NCBI GenBank assembly: GCA_023229135.1
Contig: JALNZT010000024.1
Location: 1-64,000 of the forward strand
Reading direction: 5' to 3'
DNA: 64,000 nt
From: Bacteroidales bacterium
GTDB lineage: Bacteria > Bacteroidota > Bacteroidia > Bacteroidales > F082
The position numbers were made by a program, and so were the translations under genes. Shown here piece by piece: positions 18,235 through 25,958 of the stretch (position 1 is the first letter of the stretch; every line of letters starts with the position of its first letter). Below the pieces are notes generated by a model, which did not search any database, was not told the DNA's origin, and saw only the letters and a program-made list of their open reading frames with translations.

Positions 18235-18609
18235 TCTAATTAAACCATCCCACTTCCTCTGCCAAACCGTCAGCAACAACCATAAAAACCACCGCTCGGC
18301 GTAGTCTCCGACTACGTCGCCAGAAATAACTAAAAGCATTAAATTTTAAAGCTGAAATCCGATAACAATCAAGCTTCTTAAAATCAGATCAACAAGCTTT
18401 ACAATGAACTAAAGCCAACGCAGTCGGATACTAGGCCGAGCGAGAGCATATTATTTGAGAACAACGTTAAACAAAAATTATTTGATAAAACATAATAACT
18501 ATCAGAAAAACATCACGGCAAATACCAAATGACGTAAAGAAGACGTAACAAAACCGCTATCAAAGTCGGATTTTAACTCTAATTTTGAACAGAAATAAAT
18601 GCGTTCACA
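18235..18609 (+). repeat. REP-like repeat, right copy (18293-18439), and flanking non-coding DNA
   Basis: The stretch between the hsdS fragment and the HTH gene. Bases 18293-18439 repeat the element at 16868-17011: the same GGCGTAGTC-tcc-GACTACGTC hairpin, then the same core with substitutions and small indels, ending in CTAGGCCGAGCG. Both copies are in the same orientation, so recombination between them would delete the 1.4 kb in between. The remaining bases (18440-18609) are AT-rich and hold no recognisable gene. Confidence 0.7.
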
Positions 18610-19188
18610 ATGAAAATCAGCGGAAGTAAAATTAAAGAAGCCAGAAAATTAAAAGGGCTAACCCAGGAGGATTTAGCAGCATTATCAAAAATGAATTTGC
18701 GAACGATTCAACGCATTGAAAATAATGAAAACATGCCACGAGGTAAATCCCTACAACTGATTCGCGAAGTTTTAAATATACCTCAGGAAGAATTGTTTGA
18801 AGCTCAAAGCAATTCGAGAAAAACAGCATTAGTGCAAACTTTTGTAAAAGCGCTTTTTTTAATCGTCCTTAATTTCGTTGTCATTTCCGTATTCGGATAT
18901 TTAACAATTGACTCAAATTCAACTAATAACAGTAAAATTGGCGCCTTACTTTTAAGCTTCTTTATCTCAATTTTCATTGTTGTTAAAACACTCCATTTCA
19001 ATAAAATAGAACGTTTGCTAAAATTCGGAATGGGACTTTTGGTTTATACACTAGTGATTTTTAGTAAAATCAGTTTTCCCGCTTTAGTAATGACAGGGCT
19101 TTTGCCAAGTTTAATTATCGTACTTGCCACTTTATTTTATAGAGAAGGATTGTTAAAGCAGCATAAAAAACTGTCCCATCACAACTAA
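18610..19188 (+). CDS. XRE-type HTH protein fused to four membrane helices
   Basis: 192 aa. Residues 5-62 are a canonical Cro/C1-type helix-turn-helix (IKEARKLKGLTQEDLAALS, then TIQRIENNENMPRGKSLQLI). Residues 75-180 form four hydrophobic segments, starting FLIVLNFVVISVFGYL and ending LLPSLIIVLATLFY, with a Lys/His-rich tail. The combination implies a membrane-tethered regulator or a sensor of membrane state. It follows a patch of mobile-element debris and has no obvious partner, so its target is unknown. Confidence 0.8.
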   Translation: MKISGSKIKEARKLKGLTQEDLAALSKMNLRTIQRIENNENMPRGKSLQLIREVLNIPQEELFEAQSNSRKTALVQTFVKALFLIVLNFVVISVFGYLTIDSNSTNNSKIGALLLSFFISIFIVVKTLHFNKIERLLKFGMGLLVYTLVIFSKISFPALVMTGLLPSLIIVLATLFYREGLLKQHKKLSHHN

Positions 19189-19229
19189 TAAAGCTTCTTG
19201 CGTTTAGATTCTATACAAGCAGCCTAAAA

Positions 19230-19937
19230 TCAGCGCAGCTCAAAGCTACCACACCAAAGCAAATCAAAATCTTCATTGATTAATTTGAAATAATACAGTC
19301 CGGGATTTTTAGTTTGATAAACAGCAAACTGCTTATCAGTTTCCCAACTTTGAAGCAAAACGCCTTTGTTGTCAAAAATTTCAAAAACCAATATCCCATC
19401 AGCTTCCCAGCGAAAACGAAAACCGTCAGCTGATTTTTCTACTACAACAGGACTGATTTCCGCCGAACGCAACTGAGTTTGGTAGCGCGCTACAAGATTT
19501 TCCAATTCCAGATTAGGCATAAAATCTGCTTGGGCTAACACTACTTTTTCAGGCTTTTCAACCGCAATTTTATTTATAATTTCAGCAGTAGAATCTTTTA
19601 TTATTTTAACACTATCTATTTCTTTTTCAATAACTTGAGTGAATTGTTTTTCCGGCAAATTTGGTTGTGGCACCAAAAACCAATATATGCCAATAGCAAG
19701 CAGAATGATCGCAACAGCTGCAATTCCTGTAAGCCATTTTCGGCTTTGCCAAAAAACAATTTCTGGCTGTGCGGCCTCAAAATCCGACAATTCCAAAACC
19801 GAAATTAACTCATACTTGCAGCTTGCACAGCTATCAATATGATTTTGAATTTCTGTTGGTAAGGCTTGCTTTTTGTGTAGGTATTCCGCTGCCAAAGCAA
19901 GCTCCTCCGGGCTCAAATGTTGTTTTAAAATATCCAT
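19230..19937 (-). CDS. Anti-sigma factor-like membrane protein with zinc-binding HxxxCxxC motif
   Basis: 235 aa. The cytoplasmic N-terminus has the anti-sigma zinc-finger pattern HIDSCASC (about residues 33-40). One membrane helix (WLTGIAAVAIILLAIGIYWFL, about 68-88) leads to a periplasmic part of about 145 residues whose C-terminus looks like a small beta domain (FRWEADGILVFEIFDNKG). The start codon lies 13 bp inside the upstream sigma-like gene, so the two are translationally coupled. By analogy it holds the sigma factor at the membrane and releases it on an envelope signal. Confidence 0.75.
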   Translation of the reverse strand: MDILKQHLSPEELALAAEYLHKKQALPTEIQNHIDSCASCKYELISVLELSDFEAAQPEIVFWQSRKWLTGIAAVAIILLAIGIYWFLVPQPNLPEKQFTQVIEKEIDSVKIIKDSTAEIINKIAVEKPEKVVLAQADFMPNLELENLVARYQTQLRSAEISPVVVEKSADGFRFRWEADGILVFEIFDNKGVLLQSWETDKQFAVYQTKNPGLYYFKLINEDFDLLWCGSFELR

Positions 19938-20746
19938 GGCAGGCTATTTAATAAAATGATTAAAAGTACAGTTTTATCAAATCTAAATCGTTCAACAGCA
20001 GAAGGCTTTGTATTGCTTTCGGAATGCTGCACCCGTATTTCAAAAAGCAATTTTAGCGTTTCACGTGTATGCTGCGACTGGTCGTTCCGGTTGAGGTCGG
20101 CAATCAGCATATCCATATATTTATAGATACGCATCCTAAGTGCATCAGGCTTTATATTTTTGCCCTCAACTACTGAAAGCATTGTAGCAATGAGCTGATA
20201 ACGTGTGGTTTTGCTTGCATCGGTCAGCTTATCAAGGGGTATTTTTAGTTGATCCAACTTCAATCCTGCCCAGTTTTTTAGCGCCTTTTGCTGCGGTTTC
20301 AGCTCAAAATGAAACATCAGCAAAGGCTCTGCTGAAGGCACTGATTGCTGCAACTTATTGAGCGCAAATTGCAGCCGCTCCAGCTCCAAATTAATTAATA
20401 AGGCATGATCAGGCTGGTTGTCTGCAATTGGATAAAAACCCAAATTAACATCATAGCTTTGATTGTCAACAGCCTGCCAGTGTTTCCACTCCTTGCGAAT
20501 TACTTCGCAGCACATCCGGTTGACGATAGCTATGATATACGTTGACGCCTGTGATTTACCTTTAAAATTGGCCACAATCTGCTGTTTTTGGTTTATAAAC
20601 TTCTCAATAACAGTCATTTCTACATCTTCCAGTTCACGTGCCGGAATGGCCTTTCTACTTACATAGCGAAATACCGTTTTGCGCGCCGCCTGACTTAAAA
20701 AATCAGTTTCGAGCAAGTTTAATAATTGGTTGCGTGCAGCCTTCAT
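19925..20746 (-). CDS. RNA polymerase sigma factor, ECF-like
   Basis: Start chosen at the ATG at 20746 (MKAARNQLLNLLETDF; 273 aa); the longer frame to 20824 has no support. A sigma-70 region 2-like segment is seen at about residues 40-90 (DVEMTVIEKFI, then ANFKGKSQASTYIIAIVNRM, then VIRKEWKHWQ). A region 4-like helix-turn-helix appears late (ALRMRIYKYMDMLIADLNR, about 210-228). The spacer between them is longer than in ordinary ECF factors, so it is a divergent member. It overlaps the anti-sigma gene and is divergent from the CHAT gene, suggesting shared control. Confidence 0.7.
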   Translation of the reverse strand: MKAARNQLLNLLETDFLSQAARKTVFRYVSRKAIPARELEDVEMTVIEKFINQKQQIVANFKGKSQASTYIIAIVNRMCCEVIRKEWKHWQAVDNQSYDVNLGFYPIADNQPDHALLINLELERLQFALNKLQQSVPSAEPLLMFHFELKPQQKALKNWAGLKLDQLKIPLDKLTDASKTTRYQLIATMLSVVEGKNIKPDALRMRIYKYMDMLIADLNRNDQSQHTRETLKLLFEIRVQHSESNTKPSAVERFRFDKTVLLIILLNSLPWIF

Positions 20747-20916
20747 TTTTGAAAAATATACTGCAAAATTGCCTAAAAAAAAGCACAAAAGCTTTCTTTT
20801 AACAAGCATTATCTGTGCAGGCAATGTATTAATCGCAGGTAAACACTCATAGTCAAATCCTTACATCGTTTCGCCAAACCCTACATAATAAGCAGCCCTT
20901 TTTGTAAGGATTGACG

Positions 20917-20924
20917 TAACTTTG
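20917..20924 (+). promoter_or_regulatory. Possible -7 box for the CHAT gene
   Basis: TAACTTTG fits TAnnTTTG and lies about 90 bp before the CHAT-protein ATG, with a TTTG (20901-20904) upstream at shorter than usual spacing. It sits in the divergent region shared with the sigma-like gene. Confidence 0.4.
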
Positions 20925-21012
20925 CCGCGGGAATCGCTTGTAAATACACCCAAATTATTTTTCTTAGTCAGGCTTTATCGAGGCTAAACCTGCAAAATAT
21001 TGGTTCACGCTC

Positions 21013-23892
21013 ATGCATGATAAACCGCTTATATATCGTATAAAAGAAATGATTTTAAAAAAAAGATTTTCCAAAAACTTAGCACCCAAAATCTTCCATC
21101 TCAAATTAGTAGCAATAGGTTTTTTTTTGGCTTTAGGCCTAAATTCACAAGCACAATACGGGCCATTATATTGGGATTTAAGGGATTACGACGGCCTTCC
21201 TAATTACCGAATTGCCATGAAAGCCTTTCAGGAAAATGATACTGTTTTAGCTTTTCACATTTTAGATTCTGTGGCAAAAGCTTGTCAGCAAAATGGCCAT
21301 TTGCGCAGAAACTATCAGGCTATCAATGAAATGGCCGCCATGAACTATATCAGCGGCAGCTATCAGCGTTCGGCTAATTTATTTGTAGCCAATTTGAATC
21401 AGATGCAAGCTGCTGCTGATAGCTTACATTACGAATATGCTATCGCACTGCGCTTTATGAATTATTTGGCGCATTATGGGCTTGATAAATCAGCCACCAG
21501 GCTTCATTACGCAAAACAACAATATGAGATTTTATATCAGATGAACGACAGTTCAGCGCTGATGTCGGATTGCTTGGGTGATCTGGCTTTCAGCTATATG
21601 ACCAGCGGAATGCAGCAAGAAGCCATTAACACCTTTTATGAAGCGCGAAAAATGGCCCTAAAACTGCAGCTTGCCGAGCCGCTGATCCGGATTGAGCATA
21701 CGCTGGTTAACCAATTGGCTACCAACGAACCTCAATTGGCTTTTGAAACTTTTGAACAGCAATATATCCACGCGGATCGTGATTATTATCGCGATTCGCT
21801 GGTATTAGTTACTTTAGCTTATACACTGGCCGAAAAGGCTTTACAGTTAGATTTTCTAGAAAAAGCATTGCATTATTTCCAACTTGCTGACACCATAAAA
21901 ACCGCCATAAAACTCCATCATCCTAAGTTAGATGTAGCCATACCGCTTGTGGCGACACGAATTTACAGCCAATTGGGACAAAAAGATAATTTTGAATACT
22001 ACTTAAATAAATCCAAACTTGCTCAACAACAAAATCAAAAATACAACACCCTGTCTGACAATATAGTAAACCTGGAAATAGCAGAAGCCTTTTTAGCCTT
22101 TGATCCGGATAGCGCCTTGTTATATGCGAGGCAAGTAAGCATGGAACCATCAAAAGACTATATCAATGCTACAATATTTCAAGCTGAGGCGCAGCTCAAA
22201 AAACAGGATTTCGCAAAAGCAATAGACGAGCTTGGCAAGATAAAACCGCTGGCCGATAGCCTGGATGAGGATGGTAAATTATTGGAAATCTACCTTCTCG
22301 AACTTGAAGCACAAAATCAAATCTTTGCGCAGCAAAAAAATCCGATGACAGCTGAAGCCATTAAAATTACACTCGCGGCAGCCGAAAAATGCGTGCAACG
22401 ACTTGCGATTCAGGCAAGTGATCCGAACAGCTTACTTAAAATGGCTGCCGACCTAAAAACACTGGCGACAGCAGCATTTTCTATCGCCGAGAATCACGAC
22501 AAACCTTCACTGGAACTGGCCTGGCACTACCTGAATCAAACGAAGACTTTCCAGCTTCGCATAGAACTTATGAAAGCACAACAAGCAGCACAGCTTATTG
22601 GCGCTGAACCTTTTTGGTTGCAAAAATTAAAACTGGAAGAATCAATAAGTGCTTTGCAAGCCCAAAAATCCAGCGCAATTTTTGAATCCGATCAAAAAGC
22701 TGTTGATAGTATTCACCGCCTGATTCAAAACCAGCGCATCGACTTGCTTATGCTGCATTATCAATTCGGAGACCGTTTTGCTGACAGTAAAACGCAGCTC
22801 TTTACTCCGCTTAGCCTTCAGCAGGTTCAGGAAGCTATCGATAACCAAAGCTGCATGATAGACGCATTAGTTACTGACAGCAGCTATTATTTTCTCTGCA
22901 TCCAAAATAATAAAATTGAACTATTTGAAAGCCAAAATATTACTGATTTTAAGCGCAATTGGAAATCCTACTACCGTGATCTCAAAACCGGTCATAATAC
23001 CGCCCATTCGGCCCGCGAATTTGCACAACATATACTCATGCCGTTTTCCAATGAAATTGAGGCATCTAAGCACCTCATTTTCATCCCGGACGATTTTTTA
23101 TTTAAAACGCCAATTGAGCCTTTGCCGTTTTCATCTGCCAGCAACACATTGCTTGACAAATTAGCTGTAAGCTATCAATACTCCGCTTATCTGTGGCTAC
23201 AGTCCGTTCAGCATCAGGATAAAAAAACTGAAAAATTTTTGGCGATAGCACCTGTTTTTGCTTCGCAAGATATGCCCAATCAGATAGCGATGCGTGGCAT
23301 GAATGCATATTCGGAAGATATTCCGGCATTGCCCTATAGTCGCCACGAGGTACAATCAATTGTTGAATTATTTGAACAGCAGCAAAAGCCATTCCAGTTG
23401 TTTTTAGATAATAAAGCTACCAAAGCAGCTTTTTTGGAAGCACTACCTACTGCTGATATTCTTCATTTTGCAACACATGGTTTTGCGCCCCATTCCAGCC
23501 TAAATACGCAGGGAATTTTGTTAGCTGCTGATTCGTTGGCCTTGTCTAAAGGCATGCGCAGCAGTTTTTTACACGAAGGCGAACTGGCCATTTTAAACAG
23601 TAAGGCTGGGCTAGCGGTACTCAGCTCCTGCAGTTCAGGACTTGGCGAGCTAGCTGAAGGTGAGGGTGTTTTGTCACTTCCCCGCTCCTTTTTGCAAGCC
23701 GGAATTCCGCAAGTTGTAGCCAGTCTTTGGCCTGTAAATGACAAAGCCACCGCACAGCTGATGCTGGTCTTTTACGAAGAATTGTTACAGAAAAAAAATG
23801 CTGCTCAAGCGCTCCAAGCTGCAAAAATCACCTGTCGCAATGCGGGAATGCCTGCCTTGGATTGGGCGGCGTTTATTTTAATTGGTGAGTAA
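21013..23892 (+). CDS. Exported TPR-CHAT protein (caspase-like protease fold)
   Basis: 959 aa. A signal peptide with a late hydrophobic core (FHLKLVAIGFFLALGLNSQAQ, about residues 28-48) is followed by some 500 residues of helical TPR-like repeats, and then a C-terminal CHAT domain (about 640-959). The caspase-type dyad is intact: His822 in LHFATHGFAP and Cys873 in AVLSSCSSGLGE, followed by the family motifs GEGVLSLPRSFLQAG and VVASLWPVND. It is transcribed away from a sigma/anti-sigma pair. An intact dyad suggests an active peptidase; the substrate is unknown. The periplasmic part of the neighbouring anti-sigma factor is one candidate (inference). Confidence 0.88.
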   Translation: MHDKPLIYRIKEMILKKRFSKNLAPKIFHLKLVAIGFFLALGLNSQAQYGPLYWDLRDYDGLPNYRIAMKAFQENDTVLAFHILDSVAKACQQNGHLRRNYQAINEMAAMNYISGSYQRSANLFVANLNQMQAAADSLHYEYAIALRFMNYLAHYGLDKSATRLHYAKQQYEILYQMNDSSALMSDCLGDLAFSYMTSGMQQEAINTFYEARKMALKLQLAEPLIRIEHTLVNQLATNEPQLAFETFEQQYIHADRDYYRDSLVLVTLAYTLAEKALQLDFLEKALHYFQLADTIKTAIKLHHPKLDVAIPLVATRIYSQLGQKDNFEYYLNKSKLAQQQNQKYNTLSDNIVNLEIAEAFLAFDPDSALLYARQVSMEPSKDYINATIFQAEAQLKKQDFAKAIDELGKIKPLADSLDEDGKLLEIYLLELEAQNQIFAQQKNPMTAEAIKITLAAAEKCVQRLAIQASDPNSLLKMAADLKTLATAAFSIAENHDKPSLELAWHYLNQTKTFQLRIELMKAQQAAQLIGAEPFWLQKLKLEESISALQAQKSSAIFESDQKAVDSIHRLIQNQRIDLLMLHYQFGDRFADSKTQLFTPLSLQQVQEAIDNQSCMIDALVTDSSYYFLCIQNNKIELFESQNITDFKRNWKSYYRDLKTGHNTAHSAREFAQHILMPFSNEIEASKHLIFIPDDFLFKTPIEPLPFSSASNTLLDKLAVSYQYSAYLWLQSVQHQDKKTEKFLAIAPVFASQDMPNQIAMRGMNAYSEDIPALPYSRHEVQSIVELFEQQQKPFQLFLDNKATKAAFLEALPTADILHFATHGFAPHSSLNTQGILLAADSLALSKGMRSSFLHEGELAILNSKAGLAVLSSCSSGLGELAEGEGVLSLPRSFLQAGIPQVVASLWPVNDKATAQLMLVFYEELLQKKNAAQALQAAKITCRNAGMPALDWAAFILIGE

Positions 23893-24073
23893 ACGGTTCT
23901 ATTTTTTTGTGCGCATTTTATGCTATGACATCCGTTTTATTCGCCGTATTTACAATGTTCAATGAGACCTCCTATACTTGTCCAATGTCTTTAGAAGAAA
24001 AGTGTACCATTAAAAATCCATCTATATTTGTGAATTATTTATAGTTTTATACTGAATTTAAAGAAAGAATATT

Positions 24074-24310
24074 ATGAATACAATTCAACTTAAACAAGAA
24101 CTAATTCAAAGAATATCGAGAATTGAAGACGTTGAGTTTCTCAATGCAATTAAAACCATTTTAGATTATAACAAAAGGGATGCATTTATTGAATTAACTG
24201 CTAATCAGGAGAAAGAACTGATTTTTGCAAGTAAAGAAGGAAAAAAAGGCAATGTAATTCCAGAATCAGAAATGGATCAAAAAGTAGAGGAATGGTTAGG
24301 CGAGAAATAA
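24074..24310 (+). CDS. Antitoxin-like small protein of a RelE/ParE-type module
   Basis: 78 aa, highly charged and helical (MNTIQLKQELIQRISRIEDV). It matches the common Bacteroidota type of addiction-module protein that precedes RelE/ParE toxins: a helical N-terminus, a central basic segment and a C-terminus ending KVEEWLGEK. Its last 19 bases overlap the start of a toxin reading frame (ATG 24292), the usual arrangement for such pairs. Because the toxin is truncated, this antitoxin is probably an orphan. Confidence 0.65.
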   Translation: MNTIQLKQELIQRISRIEDVEFLNAIKTILDYNKRDAFIELTANQEKELIFASKEGKKGNVIPESEMDQKVEEWLGEK

Positions 24311-24408
24311 TTTGGACAAGAGTTTCTGAAATTCAACTACAAGAAATTTTTGAGTTCTATAACGAAAGAAACAAAAAGCGTCCAACACTAGGCCGAACGC
24401 TTTTATAA
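24292..24408 (+). pseudogene. Truncated RelE/ParE-family toxin
   Basis: The frame starts inside the antitoxin gene and reads MVRREIIWTRVSEIQLQEIF, then EFYNERNK, exactly the opening of ParE/RelE toxins (W-T-x2-A/S-E-x-Q-L-x-x-I-x-x-Y/F-x-x-R-N). At about residue 29 the similarity stops and the frame ends after 38 residues at 24408; complete toxins have about 95-100 residues and a C-terminal catalytic region. The break coincides with an inverted repeat (24374-24404). Confidence 0.65.
24373..24405. terminator. Inverted repeat, likely bidirectional terminator
   Basis: AAAAGCGT (24374-24381) pairs with ACGCTTTT (24397-24404) around a 15-nt loop. It lies between the truncated toxin and the convergent secreted-protein gene and has A and T runs on both sides. 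It also marks the point where the toxin frame breaks. Confidence 0.55.
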
Positions 24409-24437
24409 AATTGACTGGTAATGAGCTTTTAATCCTT

Positions 24438-25364
24438 CTAAAAAGTAGTTAGATTTATTTTAGCACCAATTTCGACCAAATAATCATAAAGTGCCATTTC
24501 TTTTCTAATTCTGGTTTTGATATGAAAATCTGACCGCCCCTCAAACAGTTCAGCAGCAGCCGGATAATTTCCGAGAATTTCATAACACAAACCCAATCCA
24601 ATGGCTGCTTCGTCCGTATTTTCTGCCTCATAAAGCTTTTTATACAAGCGCCCAAGCTCAATAATCTTATATGATTTTATCAGGTCTTTGGCTTCTTTAT
24701 ATTCCGTTTTTAAGGCCTTGTCTTTTACCTTTACGGAAGGAAAATCAAGCCAACGCCTTTCTACGTCAATAAAATTGAAGTGGTGTTCATAGGCATTTTT
24801 GAACTGTTTGGCAACACTTTCTTCCAGCGTTTTCACGCTGAGTAGTTTTTTACCAGCACGCTGTACTGAGCTTTCCTCAATCCACAAACTATCCTGTTTC
24901 ATGCTGCCATCTGCATAAGTAAATGTGATCATAACCAGCAAATTAGCATTATTTGTAGTGCGCCACTCAAAATAAGGAATCGGACTTCCTATATTATTTC
25001 CAGTTTCTTGAAGTGCAATTTCATCGCGATCGCTACCACTTTTAGCCTGGTAATAACCTGATATTACGACTGCTGCAGATTCTTTTTCTGTTGCTTTCTC
25101 AAATAAACCACCATAAACCAACCTATTGCTACTGGGCTTATCCGATCCGGCTTTGGTTCGCTCATCAACTAACTCCTGCAAACGCTCATTAATGCGCACG
25201 AAATCTTTTGTTCCCCGGTTTTCCATAGCCTCAAAATAAATAGTTGGCCCTTTGAGTAAAGTTTGATGCTTTAAATAAGCAATATTAAATTCCTCCTTTT
25301 GGGCAAATAAATTAGCGGAAAAACCCAACAAAAGCAGCAGAAATACTCTAAATCTATTTTTCAT
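24438..25364 (-). CDS. Secreted protein of unknown function with TPR-like C-terminus
   Basis: 308 aa from the ATG at 25364 (MKNRFRVFLLLLLGFSANLFAQ is a clear signal peptide; six extra residues upstream are not needed). The middle (about 60-200) is predicted beta/alpha with the strand motif YGGLFEKATEKESAAVVISG. The last 90 residues (ELGRLYKKLYEAENTDEAAI, then GLCYEILGNYPAAAELFEG) resemble two TPR-like helical hairpins. Third of three secreted-protein genes on this strand; probably an operon with the two upstream. Family not recognised. Confidence 0.7.
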   Translation of the reverse strand: MKNRFRVFLLLLLGFSANLFAQKEEFNIAYLKHQTLLKGPTIYFEAMENRGTKDFVRINERLQELVDERTKAGSDKPSSNRLVYGGLFEKATEKESAAVVISGYYQAKSGSDRDEIALQETGNNIGSPIPYFEWRTTNNANLLVMITFTYADGSMKQDSLWIEESSVQRAGKKLLSVKTLEESVAKQFKNAYEHHFNFIDVERRWLDFPSVKVKDKALKTEYKEAKDLIKSYKIIELGRLYKKLYEAENTDEAAIGLGLCYEILGNYPAAAELFEGRSDFHIKTRIRKEMALYDYLVEIGAKINLTTF

Positions 25365-25397
25365 GATTATTAGTTTAAACACTTATTTATCAATTAA

Positions 25398-25901
25398 TTA
25401 CAACACCCTAATCAGTTTCCAGCGAGCGGCTTTATCTTTGTCCTCTACCGGATAAATATCCCCTTCTTCGGCAATGGCCAAAAAGGCGTTTGTTGCTGCA
25501 TTTTGAAAAATAACGGTGCTGCCATCAACTAATATTTTCCACTTCACACGGCTTTTGTCGGTCACAAATCGTTCGCGCGCAAAAAACATATCATTTTCGC
25601 CCGCATTGTCTTCAAGCATCCATTCATACTCATCCTCAGTCTCAAAACTGTAAATTGCCATAAGTCTTGTATTCAGGCTTAGCTTATCCTGCACAAAATA
25701 TAGCTGTGGCCCATTTCCATCAGCACTTAGCTGAATAGGCTGACGCCCTAAAACAAGGCCAAACTCGGTATCAATCGCCATAAATGGCTTTATTTTTTTA
25801 TCCAACGGATTGATTACTTCCGAACTTATATTCCGCATTTGACTATAAGCGCCCAAACCCAAAAAAAGCAAAGGCAAGAAAAACAAAAATGTCTTTTTCA
25901 T
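25398..25901 (-). CDS. Small secreted protein of unknown function
   Basis: 167 aa with a signal peptide (KKTFLFFLPLLFLGLGAYSQ). The mature part consists of short beta strands. Near the C-terminus, FQNAATNAFLAIAEEG followed by AARWKLIRV recalls one lobe of a beta-trefoil or ricin-type fold, but I cannot place it in a family. The gene begins 57 bp after the upstream secreted-protein gene ends and is 33 bp from the downstream one, so the three are likely cotranscribed. Confidence 0.65.
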   Translation of the reverse strand: MKKTFLFFLPLLFLGLGAYSQMRNISSEVINPLDKKIKPFMAIDTEFGLVLGRQPIQLSADGNGPQLYFVQDKLSLNTRLMAIYSFETEDEYEWMLEDNAGENDMFFARERFVTDKSRVKWKILVDGSTVIFQNAATNAFLAIAEEGDIYPVEDKDKAARWKLIRVL

Positions 25902-25958
25902 ACAATTTTGATTAGAAAAATGCCCCGGACGAGCTTGTCCGGGGCTGGATGAACAGAA

